In this document: one piece after another, positions 27,060-44,848 of the stretch | Layout of the letters: the number at the start of each line of letters is the position of its first letter | Numbering within the stretch: position 1 is the first letter of the stretch | Assembly (NCBI GenBank): GCA_036169595.1 | Contig: CM069765.1 | Coordinates: 7,514,501-7,578,500, forward strand | Origin: Dictyostelium firmibasis | Taxonomy: Eukaryota > Evosea > Eumycetozoa > Dictyosteliales > Dictyosteliaceae | DNA: 64,000 bases | Direction: 5' to 3' | The notes under the pieces: model-generated | What the model was told of the DNA's origin: nothing | Databases searched by the model: none | What the model saw: only the letters and a program-made list of their open reading frames with translations | Program-made: the position numbers and the translations under genes

Positions 27060-27155
27060 TGGAGAAGAAGGGTATCGATCCCTTTACCTTATGGAACTCT
27101 GAATACCGTTGCTGTTTATGCAAACCATACGCTCTACCATATGAGCTACATCCCC
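27060..27155 (-). tRNA. tRNA-Ala (anticodon UGC) with a 23-nt intron
   Basis: The 73 mature positions form a cloverleaf: acceptor GGGGATG with CTTCTCC, D arm GCTC/GAGC, anticodon stem TATGG/CCATA, T arm AAGGG-ATCGATA-CCCTT, discriminator A. The third acceptor pair is G-U, the identity mark of alanine tRNA. The T loop ATCGATA also occurs in other eukaryotic tRNA-Ala. Pair 6-67 is U-U. The anticodon loop TTTGCA is interrupted after position 37 by 23 nt, the canonical site. Intron bases GCAA can pair with TTGC over the anticodon, as usual for spliced tRNAs. A SINE-type cluster starts 44 bp upstream. Confidence 0.88.
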
Positions 27156-27198
27156 ATTGAAAATTTTTTGTTTTAATATGTCATATTGTGCTTTTCAC

Positions 27199-27379
27199 GT
27201 GGGGGGCTTAGCATAGTGGTTTCACACAGAATAACACAGCCTCCATGGCCTTGGTTCAAGTCTTGGTCATACCACGAATTAACGTGGTCACAGAAAAAAA
27301 AAATTTAAATTAAAATAATTAATAAATAAAAACTAGATTCGAACACATCCAATTGGATGAGGTTATTAAAAAAAAAAAA
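27199..27379 (+). mobile_element. tRNA-like SINE-type element, copy C (most complete)
   Basis: It starts GTGGGGGGCTTAGCATAG. The A box TAGCATAGTGG is at 27209-27219 and the B box GGTTCAAGTCT at 27253-27263. Then come the hairpin CCACG-AATTAA-CGTGG, an A/T-rich middle, GATTCGAAC, the palindrome CATCCAATTGGATG, GAGGTTATT and an A tail (27368-27379). Flanks GTGCTTTTCAC (27188-27198) and GTGGTTTTCAC (27380-27390) differ at one base and look like a target duplication. The start is 44 bp upstream of tRNA-Ala, pointing away from it. Confidence 0.75.
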
Positions 27380-27389
27380 GTGGTTTTCA

Positions 27390-27552
27390 CACTGAATAAC
27401 ACACCTCCATGGCCTTGGTTCAAGTCTTGGTCATACCACGAATTAACGTGGTCACAGAAAAAAATTTTAAATTAAAATAATTTATAAATAAAAACTAGAT
27501 TCGAACACATCCAATTGGACAAGGTTATTAAAAAAAAAAAAAAAAAAAAAAA
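27390..27552 (+). mobile_element. SINE-type element, copy D (5'-shortened)
   Basis: The family sequence begins at about CACTGAATAACACACC, so the A box is missing. The B box GGTTCAAGTCT, the hairpin, the tail and an A run of about 22 remain. The palindrome has changed to CCAATTGGAC. It is bounded by GTGGTTTTCA at 27380-27389 and 27553-27562. Confidence 0.7.
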
Positions 27553-27565
27553 GTGGTTTTCAAAT

Positions 27566-27721
27566 GTGGGAGGCTTAGCATAGTGGTTTCACACTGAATA
27601 ACCCAGCCTTGATTCAAGTTTTGGTCATACCACGAATTAATGTGGTCACAGATAAAAAAAATTTTAATTAAAATAATTAATAAATAAAAACATGATTCGA
27701 ACACATCCAATCGGATGAGGT

Positions 27722-27755
<34 letters not shown>
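27566..27755 (+). mobile_element. SINE-type element, copy E (internal gap)
   Basis: It starts GTGGGAGGCTTAGCATAG with an intact A box. About 14 bp around CTCCATGGCCTTGG are missing, and the B box is weakened to GATTCAAGTTT. The tail is complete and ends in an A run of about 30. It is bounded by GTGGTTTTCAAAT (27553-27565) and GTGGTTTTAAAT (27756-27767), again a likely target duplication. Confidence 0.7.
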
Positions 27756-27757
<2 letters not shown>

Positions 27758-27767
27758 GGTTTTAAAT

Positions 27768-28164
27768 TTTAATACCAGTCAAAAATAATTTTTTTTACGG
27801 ACAACTAAAAAACTGCAATTTCCAATTTAAAAAAAAAAAAATCATATTTTTACAGACTACAACAACTATCACTTTTTTCTAAAAAAAAAACAACAATTAC
27901 CACATAAAAAACAACTTCACTCATACTTTGACAAAATATTTTTTATTATACATTATTTCAATAAAAAAAAATAAAATTTTTTTTTTTTATTTATTTTAAC
28001 CAATATAAAATTTTTATTTATTTTTAGACAATATTTAATCTTTTTTTTAATTTTTTTTTAATTTAAATAAAAATTAAAAAAAGGAAAAATAACCAACCTT
28101 GATTGAACAACTTGTGCTCCAATAAATCACATATTATTAATTATTCATAAAAAAATTTTCTCCA

Positions 28165-28204
<40 letters not shown>

Positions 28205-28649
28205 AAAATTATCGTCATGAGTCAACAAACTTTTGAACTTCACATAAACTTTTTTTTTTTCTTTATTTTTTTATTTTTTATTTTTTTATTTTTTCATTTT
28301 TCTTTTTTTTTATTTATTTATATTTATTAGTTGACTCAAGACAATGCAACATAAACAAGTTTTACATGGCAAGATTAAAATTGACCCCCCATATTGAACA
28401 ATCAACAAAAAAAAAAAAATAAAAAAAAAAAATAAATAAAAATAAAATTTTTTTTTGAAGTTTTTTAATTTTTTTTTTTTTCATTTTTTTTTTTTTTTTT
28501 TATAAAAAAGTTGTGTGTTATATTAATAATAATATTATTATTTTGTTTTTTTTTTACAAAAAAAAAAAATTAAGTTAAATAAAAAGAGAAAAGAAAAAGA
28601 AGAAAAAACGCTATTACTCATAAAAAAAATAAAGTAAAAAACAAAAAAA
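27768..28649. other. upstream region of sec24
   Basis: AT-rich promoter DNA with A and T runs. A moderately complex stretch at 28200-28395 (CGTCATGAGTCAAC, later TTGACTCAAGACAATG) holds GAGTCAAC and its near-inverse GTTGACTC about 120 bp apart. No gene was seen. Confidence 0.45.
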
Positions 28650-31600
28650 ATGACTTCCAAGAGGCAATATCCTATTGATCAAAGCAATCAATTATTAAGC
28701 CAAGGTCAAACTCCATCACCACAACCATATCAACAACAACAACCATATCAACAACCACAACAACCACAACAACCACAACAACCATACCAACCAAACCCAA
28801 CTACATATGGTAATGATACACAACAATGGAATCAACAACAACAACCACAACAACCACAACAAAATATTTCGCCACCAACAAATGGTGTACAAAATACAAT
28901 TCATCACGGTGGTAGTAAAAGAGTTTACCCAGTTGATCCACAAAATGAAACAGTATTATCATCAAACTTTAGCAATATGAATTTATCACAACCACAACAA
29001 CAACAACAACAACAACAACAATTCCCACAACCAACACATACAACAGTACCAGGACCATCAAATACTTCAACATACAACCCATATATACAACAACAACAAC
29101 CACAACAACCACAACAACCACAACAACCACAACAACCACAAACATGGAATACATCACCACCACAAACCCAACAACCAATCCAAACATTTACACCACATAT
29201 ATCACCACCACAAACTCAACAGCAGCAAACAGTAGCACCCCTACCAATGCAACCATCATCACCAACATCATATAATAACCAACCACAACAAACAGTACCA
29301 TTCCAACCAATGCAACCAACTCAACCAATATATACTCAACAACCATATACCCAACAATCAGGACAACAACAACAATACCAACAACCACAACAACAAACTC
29401 CACAACAACAAGCCACAGTAGAACAACCAGTCCCAACTTTAGAAAATCTTTGTCCTAAACCATTCATGAGATTATCAATGAACGCAATTCCAAACCATCC
29501 TTCAATTTTAAATAAAGTTCATATTCCTTTGGGTTTAAATATTCACCCATTAGCAAATGACCCACAGGTAAGTAATTTAATAGTTATAATAAATAAATAA
29601 TAAAAACAATATAGATAAACTTAGTAGTAACATATTTATATATTAAATATATAGGGACCAGTACCAGTTGTTTATTCCTCAATCATTAGATGTAGAAGAT
29701 GTAGAACATATATCAATCCATTTGTTACTTGGTTAAATGGAGGAGGAAGATGGAGATGTAATATGTGTGAAAATATTAACGATAGTAAGTTTCAAATTAA
29801 AAATAATAATAATAATAATAATAATTTAATTTGGAATTTTTTTTTAGGAATTTTAAAATACTAATTTTTTTTTTTTTAAAAAATATAGCACCACAAGATT
29901 ATTTTTCACCAATTGATTTCACAACAGGTAAAAGAGCAGATATTGCAAATAGACCAGAATTACAAAAAGGTTGTGTTGAATTTTTAGCATCAAGTGATTA
30001 TTTAGTTAGACCACCACAACCACCAACCTATTTCTTTATAATCGATGTTTGTTATGAGTCGATAGTATCGGGTATGTTGAATACAGCAATCAATGCGATT
30101 AAGACCACATTGAAAGATTTGATCGAGAAGAGTAATGGTAGAGCAAGATTTGGTATCATGACATTTGACGACTCATTACATTTTTACAATTTAAAATCCA
30201 ATCCATCCAATAGACCACAGATGTTTGTGGTCACCGATATGGATCAAATTTATGTACCACCATTTGAAGACTTTTTAGTGAATCTAAAGGATGGTTTTGA
30301 CGTTGTAGAGAACACTTTGAACATCATTCAAACTATGCCACGTACTCAACAAAAGGTTGAGAGTTGTTTAGGCAGTGCTTTGAAGGCAGCTTTTACAATT
30401 TGTGAACGTGTTGGTGGAAAGTTGATTGCTATGCAATCCTATATTCCACGTGGTCCATTGGGTAAATTATCGATTAGAGACTATCAACCACTGTTGGGAA
30501 CCAAGAAAGAGTCGACATTGTTACAACCAAGCAACGATGGAGAATTCTATAAGGAGTTGGCATTAAGTTGCACAAGCCAACAATTAAGTGTCGATCTTTT
30601 CCTCTTCTCCAATGATTATACCGACACTGCCTCTTTGGGTACACTTTGTCAAATCACTGGTGGCTCAATGTATTATTATCCTTCATTCATTGCGTCTCGT
30701 GATGGTCAAGTATTTGCCGCCAATCTCATTCATTCACTCACAAGAGAAACTGCATGGGAAGCTGTTATGCGTGTTAGAAGTAGTCGTGGTTTAACCATCA
30801 ATTCCTACCATGGTAATTATTTCCTCAAGACATCGGATCTTTTGGGTTTACCAACCATCGATAGTGATAAAACCATTACACTTCAAATGGGTATCAGTGA
30901 CTCAATTGGTCAAAAGTATGCATCACTTCAATCAGCCCTTCTCTACACTCACTCTTGTGGTGAACGTAGAGTTAGAGTCTTCACCATCTCAATTCCAGTG
31001 GTCTCTAACTATCAAGATCTCTTTAGATATGCTGATATCAGTGTAGTTACTAGCTTAATCAGTAAGATGGCCATCGATAAGGCGTTGTCTTCAAGTTTAA
31101 GTGATGCTCGTGATGCTATTGCCAATAAATGTGTCGAGATTCTTCAAGCATTTAAAGCTGCCTCTGCATCAAATCCACAAGCAAATACAGCTGTTACCCT
31201 TAGTCAAAACGCACCAAAACTATTATTACCAGAAACTCTTAAACATCTTCCACTCTACGTCGTTTCTATGGTTAAGAGTATCATATTCTCTAGTCGTACC
31301 ACCCATCCAGATTTACGTGCATTCCATATGCAACGTATGAAAACTTTGGATTTGAATTCATGTCTCAACTTTTTCTATCCTTATTTCTATTCACTCTTGG
31401 CACCACCAAACTACCAACCACCAACAACTCCAAATACTCCATTCGTACCACACTCTTTCAAGCTATCCTCTGATGAACTCCAACGTAATGGTTTGTTTGC
31501 CATAGTCAATGGTTATACTTTATATCTTTTCATTGGTGAACAATTACCACAATCTGTTTTCGCTGATATTTTCGGTATTGTCGACGTTTCACAACTTGAC

Positions 31601-31837
31601 ACAAATACCTTCCAAGACCTTCCAATATTGGATAATGACCATAGTAGATACGCTCGTAAAGTAATCGAACTCGTTAGAAATAGTTATCCAGAATACTTGA
31701 AAATGTTTGTCGTTAAATCTACCGACAAACAAAGAAGACCTGAATTCCAATCACTTTTAATTGAAGATAGAACTCCTGAAGGTTGCTCTTATTATGAATT
31801 TATTATTCAACTTCAATCAAGAATTACTCAAAATTAA
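28650..31837 (+). CDS. sec24: Sec24, COPII coat cargo-binding subunit
   Basis: Exons 28650-29567, 29655-29784 and 29889-31837 join in phase to about 998 residues. The first 270 residues are Pro/Gln-rich and disordered, as in other Sec24 proteins. A zinc finger follows (CRRCRTY ... CNMC), then the trunk domain ([18 protein letters not shown]), beta-sandwich and helical domains, and a C-terminal gelsolin-like domain ([11 protein letters not shown]). Sec24 pairs with Sec23 and binds cargo signals at ER exit sites when the COPII coat forms. Length and domain order fit the family. Codon use in the trunk is less AT-extreme than in its neighbours, which fits high expression. A second Sec24 paralogue may exist elsewhere, so the exact name is less sure than the function. 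Confidence 0.93.
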
Positions 31838-32173
31838 TATTGAAAAAATAATATAAAAAAAAACAAAAAAATAAAAATAAAGTAAAAAAAAAAATAAAAA
31901 AAAGGTAAAAATAAAAAAATAAAAAATAATTAATAACTGAAATAATATTGATGACACAAAAAATTGGGAAAATAAAAAAAAGTTTGGTTGATTTTTTAAA
32001 CAAAAAAATGTTTTAAAATCTAAATAATTGAGATTTTACCAAAAGATTCAAAGTTATCGATGAGTGTTTATTTTTGGTAAAATTAAAAATAAAAAAACTG
32101 AAATTTTTAACACACATTTTTTTTTTTTTAAAATTTTTTTTTTTGAAATTTTTTTTTTAACTATTATTTTTGA
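31838..32173. other. spacer between sec24 and the METTL9-like gene
   Basis: A 336-bp AT-rich spacer. The only structure seen is the hairpin at 32033-32083. Confidence 0.5.
32033..32083. other. 12-bp hairpin in the 3' flank of sec24
   Basis: ATTTTACCAAAA (32033-32044) and TTTTGGTAAAAT (32072-32083) are perfect inverted repeats around a 27-nt loop, about 195 bp after the sec24 stop. Confidence 0.4.
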
Positions 32174-33472
32174 ATGTTATTATTAAAGTTAATGATATTT
32201 ATTTTTTTTTCTACAATTGTATTTTATTTAACAGTTAAAATTGAAATTATAAATAGTATTATTACTCCAGCAATAACTCTAACAACAAAGATAGAGAAAA
32301 TTAACAACTATAATTTTTATTATAATAATACATATACGAAAACTAAAATGAAGTCATGGAGGAATATGGCTATTGATTTAATAAAGGAAAATCAAGCAAG
32401 AGAAGAATATAGAAATAATAATTTTATAGTTACTGATGGTAAAAATGATTCACAACAAGCAACAATTGTAGAGACACCATTATACTCAAAGTTAAAGAGA
32501 CAATATAGTAGATATTATAGATTTAAAGTGAAGGATACAATTAATCATCAATATTTAATGAATTATTTCGTTCAAACTGAATTTGATAAAGAAACAATGG
32601 ATTTTATAATGGAGACACCCAGATGGAATTTCGTTTCAAATGCTGCCAATTGGGTAATGTCATGGATGTATACAAAAACTGATATAATGGGATTCATTGG
32701 TAAAGGTAATATGATGTGCCTTTCAACATATCAATATAAACAAATTCTAAGAATTAATCGTACTTTACCAACTATAAAATTTGTTGACGAGGATGAAGAT
32801 GACGACAATGATGATCCATTAAAAGTTTATTTCGATTCATTATTGGATATTGGTGCCGGTTGTGGTTCAACTACATTATATATGAAACCATTATTTAAAA
32901 ATGTAACTGCAACAGAGGCTTCAAAAGGAATGATTTATAGCTTAAATAGAAAAGGTATTGACTCTGTATTTTGTTTAGATTTAGAAACTTGTGATCAATT
33001 AAAAGATAAAGAATATGATGTTGTTTCTTGTTTAAATGTTTTAGATAGATGCGAAAAACCAATTAGTTTATTAAAGTATGAATTTCTTATCTATCTGTCT
33101 ATGTAAATCAACATATTACTAATTATGGTTTTTTATTTTAGCACAATCAAAAAATTTTTAAAACCAAACGGTAGATTAATATTAGCAGTGGTTTTCCCAT
33201 TTAATCCTTATGTTGAATTTGGTGGTGTCGATAATTTACCACTCGAAACTATAAATTTAGATCAAGAAACATTATCTGAATATGTTGACTCTTTTAACAA
33301 ACAAGTTTTTATCCCAAATAATTTTGAAATTGATTCGTTTACCGTGGGGCCTTATATTTCAGAAGGTGATGCTTTATATCAAAACTATGTTTTAACTGAT
33401 GTTGTTTTCGTTTTAAAGGTTAAAAAAGAAGACTCAAATAAAGATTCAAATGATTTAATGTCTTGTGATTAA
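32174..33472 (+). CDS. METTL9/DREV-type methyltransferase
   Basis: Exons 32174-33075 and 33142-33472 give about 410 residues. A hydrophobic N-terminal segment (residues 1-25) looks like a signal anchor. The S-adenosylmethionine site is DIGAGCGSTTLYM, followed by VTATEAS and the DREV signature DVVSCLNVLDRCEKP. The C-terminal half continues with LKPNGRLILAVVFPFNPYVE. Human METTL9 methylates histidine in His-x-His motifs and is ER-associated; the same activity is inferred. An acidic insert (DEDEDDDNDD) precedes the cofactor motif. The gene converges with the GPATCH1-type gene; only 51 bp separate the stop codons. Confidence 0.88.
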
Positions 33473-33523
33473 AATTTTAATTTTCACAAAAAAAAAAAAA
33501 AGATATCAAAATTGAAATGGGTT

Positions 33524-36871
<3,348 letters not shown>

Positions 36872-36898
36872 CTCTTAGTGTTTGAGAAATGAAAATTG

Positions 36899-36939
<41 letters not shown>

Positions 36940-37213
36940 AAAAAAAAAAACTCACTTCCTTATTTGATGAATTTTCAACTAATATTTAAAATTTTTACAA
37001 AAAAAAAAAAACAATTATTTATGATAAATAAAAATAAATGTTTTAATTTCTAAAAAAAGTGAGATATTTTTTTATATTTTTTTTTTTTTTTTTTTTTTTA
37101 GTTTTTTTTCAACAATTCATTTTTTTTTATTCTATTTTTTTTTTTTTCGTTGCATCATACTTGATTAAATACATTTATCACACATATAAATATCTCCAAG
37201 CGATAGAGACACG
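36872..37213. other. divergent promoter region
   Basis: 342 bp between the starts of the GPATCH1-type gene and the gene at 37214. It is A/T runs apart from a more complex stretch just before the second gene (CGTTGCATCATACTTG). No other feature was seen. Confidence 0.5.
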
Positions 37214-37591
37214 ATGTTAGGTGATAAACTTACAGCCACATTAACAATTGGTATTGGCGAAACAAATATAATAAATCTAGAATCCAATGGTAATGATATA
37301 ACAGATGAATATATGAAGAATGAATTTCAAGAAGATACAAGCAAAGGTGGAATAAACAATTTATTAAAAAACATCATATCAATGCAACAAGTTACCAATA
37401 TTACATTAACTGAATTTGTAAATAAAGAAAAATCTGAAAAATTAGCATCATTGGCTAATGACCCAACCACTCAAACAAAATCAAAAAAACAACAAAGCAA
37501 AGGTAATGTATCAATCTATCTACCCAATTTGAATTCATATAAAACCATACCTATCATTTATTTTTGTTCTCTCTCTCTTATCTATCTCCTT

Positions 37592-37626
<35 letters not shown>

Positions 37627-37774
37627 TAGATTTTAAAAAAAAATGAATATATGTTTAGAAAAACAGCAACTAAAGCAACAACAAAACCAAAATAAAAAAA
37701 GAGTGGAGAATAGTAATGAAAATGGTACAAATGATGACGATGAAAAAATTGTGAAACAACAAAAATTGGAATGA
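37214..37774 (+). CDS. small conserved protein, GON7-like candidate
   Basis: Exons 37214-37502 and 37659-37774 give about 134 residues. The donor is AAAG|GTAATG and the acceptor is TTTAG. The middle GGINNLLKNIISMQQ followed by TLTEFV resembles the helix block of human GON7 (a KEOPS/EKC tRNA-modification subunit), and both proteins end in an acidic stretch (here NDDDEK). The C-terminus is Gln/Lys-rich. The likeness is weak and rests on pattern only; a nuclear protein of unknown role is the fallback. The gene converges with the TPR-like/PH gene 254 bp away. Confidence 0.7.
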
Positions 37775-38028
37775 AATAAAATAATATAATAAAACTAAAT
37801 TAAATTGTATAGATTAGATCATTGTATTACCGTGTATATACACATATTCCACACACACAAATGTCTGTTTATGTGATACATTTATTTATTATTTCAATCT
37901 GTATATTTTTTTTTTTTTTTTGGATAGTATTACTTAACTACTATAGAATGCCAATATTATTGTTATTATTATTATCTCATCACTACTATTATATATATTT
38001 TTTTTTTTTTATTCTGTTGTTTTTATTA

Positions 38029-40409
<2,381 letters not shown>

Positions 40410-40970
40410 AGTGTAAACTACTCTATAGTAGTAATCTTTTTTTTATTTGTTTTATTTAGTTTTGTTTTTTTTTTTTTGTTTTTTTTTTTGGTGTATTTTT
40501 TTTTTTTTCAAAAAAACTTGAATCACAATAAGTTTGGAAAATTTCTTTAGACTTTTACACTTTTTTTTTTTTTTTTTTTTTTTTTTTGAATATTACAAAA
40601 GCCAATTATAATAGAGATATAATATTATTATTTAAATTGGGTTTTGTCGTTTAGCTTTTTTGATTAAAAATAATTTTTTTTTTTTTTTTTATTTTGAAAA
40701 ATCAAAAAAAAAATTTTTTTATTTTTTTATTTTTTTATTATTTTTTTTTATTTTTTTTTATTTTTCTAATTTTTTTTCAAAATATCTTTTTCAATTAGGC
40801 ATTATTGGGGTCTTTTAGGTTTTGTTTTTTTTTCATATAAAATAATTTATTAATAAATATATACCAATTTATTTTTCTTTTTTTATATATGATATATGTT
40901 TTTTTATTTATTAATATTAAATAATTTTTTTCTTTATTAAAATTTCAAAAAATTTGTAAAATTCCTAAAA

Positions 40971-41009
<39 letters not shown>

Positions 41010-41252
41010 TTTTATTTTATATTTTTTAGAAAAAAAAAAAAAAACAAAAAGGATGGGTGATTCAATTCAACACATAAGATTTAACATCAAAATCAACCTC
41101 CTTGCCAAAATAAAAATAGAATTATTTTATAAAATGAAAAATAAAAAATAAAAATGAAAAAAAAAAAAAATGAAAAAATGTGAAAAAATTTTAGTTTTTT
41201 TTTTACAAACAACGAGTAACTACAAATAAAAAAAAAAAAAAAAAAAAAAAAA
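40410..41252. other. divergent intergenic region
   Basis: 843 bp between the TPR-like/PH and WD40-like gene starts, mostly T and A runs. A slightly more complex stretch at 41051-41115 (GGATGGGTGATTCAATTC) may be promoter. No gene was seen. Confidence 0.5.
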
Positions 41253-42743
41253 ATGACAGACCTAACATGCGATATCTACACAACCAAAGTAAAGTCATTA
41301 AAAAAAACATCACCAGCATCTTTAATTTCAAATAGAGCTATTGCATTATCAAGAACAGAATCAATAGTTGCCAGTGATAATAAAGTTATTAAAATTAAAG
41401 TATGTTTTTTTTTTTTTTTTTTCAAATATATTTTAAAAAAATAACATTCTTTTTACAATATATTGATAATGATGGTAAATTATTTTATTATTATTATTAT
41501 TATTAGATTGAATTACCAAAAATCGAAAATAAAATATTCTCAAAGATTAAAGGTATACCATCACCATTTAAAATTGAAACAAGTGGTGAAACAATATATG
41601 ATACAAAATTAAAATATGAAATTCAATCACTTTCATCATCTAGAGATAATAGTAAAATATCAGCAATTGACTCAAGTGGATCAGTTTGGGTATCAAATTA
41701 TAATGATGATGATAATAGTGAGATTGTACACTCATACTCTATCAATTATGACAATGACAAATTCACAGAATTGGGATGGGCAGGTTCATCATTTAATACT
41801 AAAGATTCAACAATAATTGCAAAGACTCAATTCTACCAAAAAAACATTCAAATTTTTAAAGGTGATCAATTATCACAAACTATTCAATTAATTCAAAATC
41901 CAACTCAAATACAATATTTTGATCATGAAAAATCTCAAACCTCTCTTTTAGCTTTAACTGAGTTTAATCAATTAAAAATTTATGATCCAAGACAATCTAC
42001 AAATAATTGTTGCATTCAAAAGTTTACTGTATGTTTTCTTTTTTTCTTTTTTCTTTTTTCTTTTCTTTTTTTTCCATAACGTATATATTTATTTTATTTA
42101 TTTTTTATTTATTTTTTAATAGCCAGGAACATCATGGTTATATTCAATGGCAATTTCATCAAATTCAGAATATATAGCAGTTGGTGGATCATCAAGAACT
42201 GTTAGTGTTTTTGATACAAAGAGATGGAATAATTCAGGTAATTGGAAGAATTGTTTAAAGTATGAGATTACAAATATTGAATTTTCGAATACAAGACCAT
42301 CAATTTGTTATGTTGGTGGATTAGATTCAGAGGTTTTAGCAGGTGAATGGAATGGTTCAAGTGGTGTAGATCATTTCACTGGTCTTAGAGTTGACTCAAA
42401 ATGGTTAGGTTTATCAAAATTAAAAGATGAGGAATATATATTTGGTTATACTGGTTCTTCCTCAATCTATTATATCGATCATTGTGATAAACTTTTCCAA
42501 GGTAGTTTATCTGAAAAATCATTACACAATAGTTTAGCTTCAAAACAAGAGAAAAAACAACAACATCAATTAAATAATCAATTAAAAAAACAACAGCAAC
42601 AACCTCAAGAACAAGTAATGGAAGAAAATGATAATGAAAATAAAGAATCAAATGAAACCAATATTAGTAAAGCAAGACATATTGAAGGTTCACCAAAAGG
42701 AGATGAAAAACATCAATCAAAAAAATTAAAAAAAGAAGAATAA
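41253..42743 (+). CDS. WD40-like beta-propeller protein
   Basis: Exons 41253-41399, 41507-42028 and 42123-42743 join in phase to about 429 residues. WD-type blades are visible as SAIDSSGSVWVSN, LALTEFNQLKIYDPRQ, YIAVGGSSRTVSVFDTKRW and CYVGGLDSEVLAGEW. The last 70 residues are charged and Gln-rich with a KKLKKEE ending that could be a nuclear signal. WD propellers are binding platforms; no specific partner can be named. I considered WDR73 and WDR74/Nsa1 but found no decisive motif. The gene converges with the gene at 42815, 71 bp between stop codons. Confidence 0.82.
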
Positions 42744-42814
42744 TAATAAAATTAACTTTTTTTGAAAAAAAAAAAAAAAAAGAACAAAAATTGAAAATTT
42801 GAGTTGTTTTATTA

Positions 42815-43536
42815 TTACTTTGATAATTTTAATATTGTACTAAATAATTGTATTCTTTGAGTAACATATTGTTGTTGACTTAGGTCCATTAATGATTTTG
42901 ATTGCCACATTGGTATTGTATTGTTTAATTTATCGATTGTAATATTTGATGTGTTACCATTTTTATAATCTTTAATATCATCGAATAGAATTTGTTTCAT
43001 TTGATAATCTTGTTCATAATTATTATATGTTATAGTCATAAATTCAATAAGATCAGTAATTGATAATTCTAATTTAGTTTTACCTCTATTACTAATAATC
43101 TAAATTGAATTTTGTTAATAAATTATAATAAAGTTATTCATATTGTATCTATATATATATATATATCTGAGATTATATTACAAAAATATATTACATTCAA
43201 ATCAATTAAATTATTTATATGAACTAGTTTTTTTGAAATTTCTAAAAGATTATTTAGTTTATTTAAATTATTATTTATACTCTCAATTGATCGTCTAATC
43301 GATTCAATTGGTTCTTTTATTCCAATTAAAAGTTGTTGTTGTTGTTCGGTTGTAGTTTTGGGTGTATTTGTTGATGAAGCACTTTCATCATCAATATTAT
43401 TACCCTCAACCTTTGAACAAAAATCTAATATCTTTTCAAATTGATCGCTTGATTCTTCATAGTAGTGATCTATCTCTGATTTAATATCTTGAAATTCATT
43501 GTAGTATTTTTGAATTTCAAGTAACGATATCTCCAT
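42815..43536 (-). CDS. coiled-coil protein, CINP-like candidate
   Basis: Exons (minus strand) 43536-43195 and 43099-42815 give about 208 residues. It is almost wholly helical, with a central coiled coil (IESINNNLNKLNNLLE) and a C-terminal block LIEFMTITYNNYEQDYQMK followed by IPMWQSK and YVTQRIQLF. The order of blocks resembles CINP, the CDK2-interacting protein of replication and ribosome biogenesis, which has a similar helix and a MW-containing tail. This is only a pattern-level suggestion. The stretch GKTKLELSITDL at the start of exon 2 confirms the splice, since it continues the reading frame without a stop. Confidence 0.72.
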
Positions 43537-43735
43537 TTTTCTTTTATTTCACGAAAAAAAAAAGGGAGCATTAAAAAAAAAAAAAAGTAAATTTTCAGTT
43601 TTTTTTTAAAATTTTTATAAATAAAAATAATTGGAGAAAAAAAAAGTTTGACTTTGGACTACCAAACAAAAATAATACCAAAACAAAACTATTTTTTTAT
43701 TTATATTTTAAAATAGATCAATTGATAGTTGAACT

Positions 43736-44062
43736 TTAATACTTTCTGAATGGTGGGTGACATGGTGGTGGTGGATGTGGATGACAGATTGGTTTTGGGC
43801 AACCACCTCCGGTTCCCCATGATTTTAATGGGCCTCCACCATTTCCACCGTATCCAGATACTTGATTATTAGTTAAATTCATACTATTTGAAGTGGAATT
43901 TGAGATTACTGATTCATTTGAACCATTCAAACCATTTCCAAGGTTAGTGATTGAATCTAAAAATTTTAATTAAAATAAAAAAAAAAAAAAAAAAATTAAT
44001 AAAACTAATTAAATATATTAAATTTTTTTTTCAAATAAATTTTAATTACTTAGAATTGTCAT
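43736..44062 (-). CDS. small Gly/His/Cys-rich protein, copy 1
   Basis: Exons (minus strand) 44062-44050 (only 13 nt) and 43956-43736 give 77 residues: MTILNSITNLGNG, then a Ser/Asn-rich part, then GYGGNGGG, then a tail with CPKPICHPHPPPPCHPPF. A near copy lies at 46829-47130. The start resembles the MTIL-type N-termini of the small hssA/2C/7E-like families of Dictyostelium, which also have tiny first exons; family membership is not certain. The tail Cys and His residues could bind metal. Compared with copy 2 the last Cys is Phe. Confidence 0.75.
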
Positions 44063-44848
<786 letters not shown>

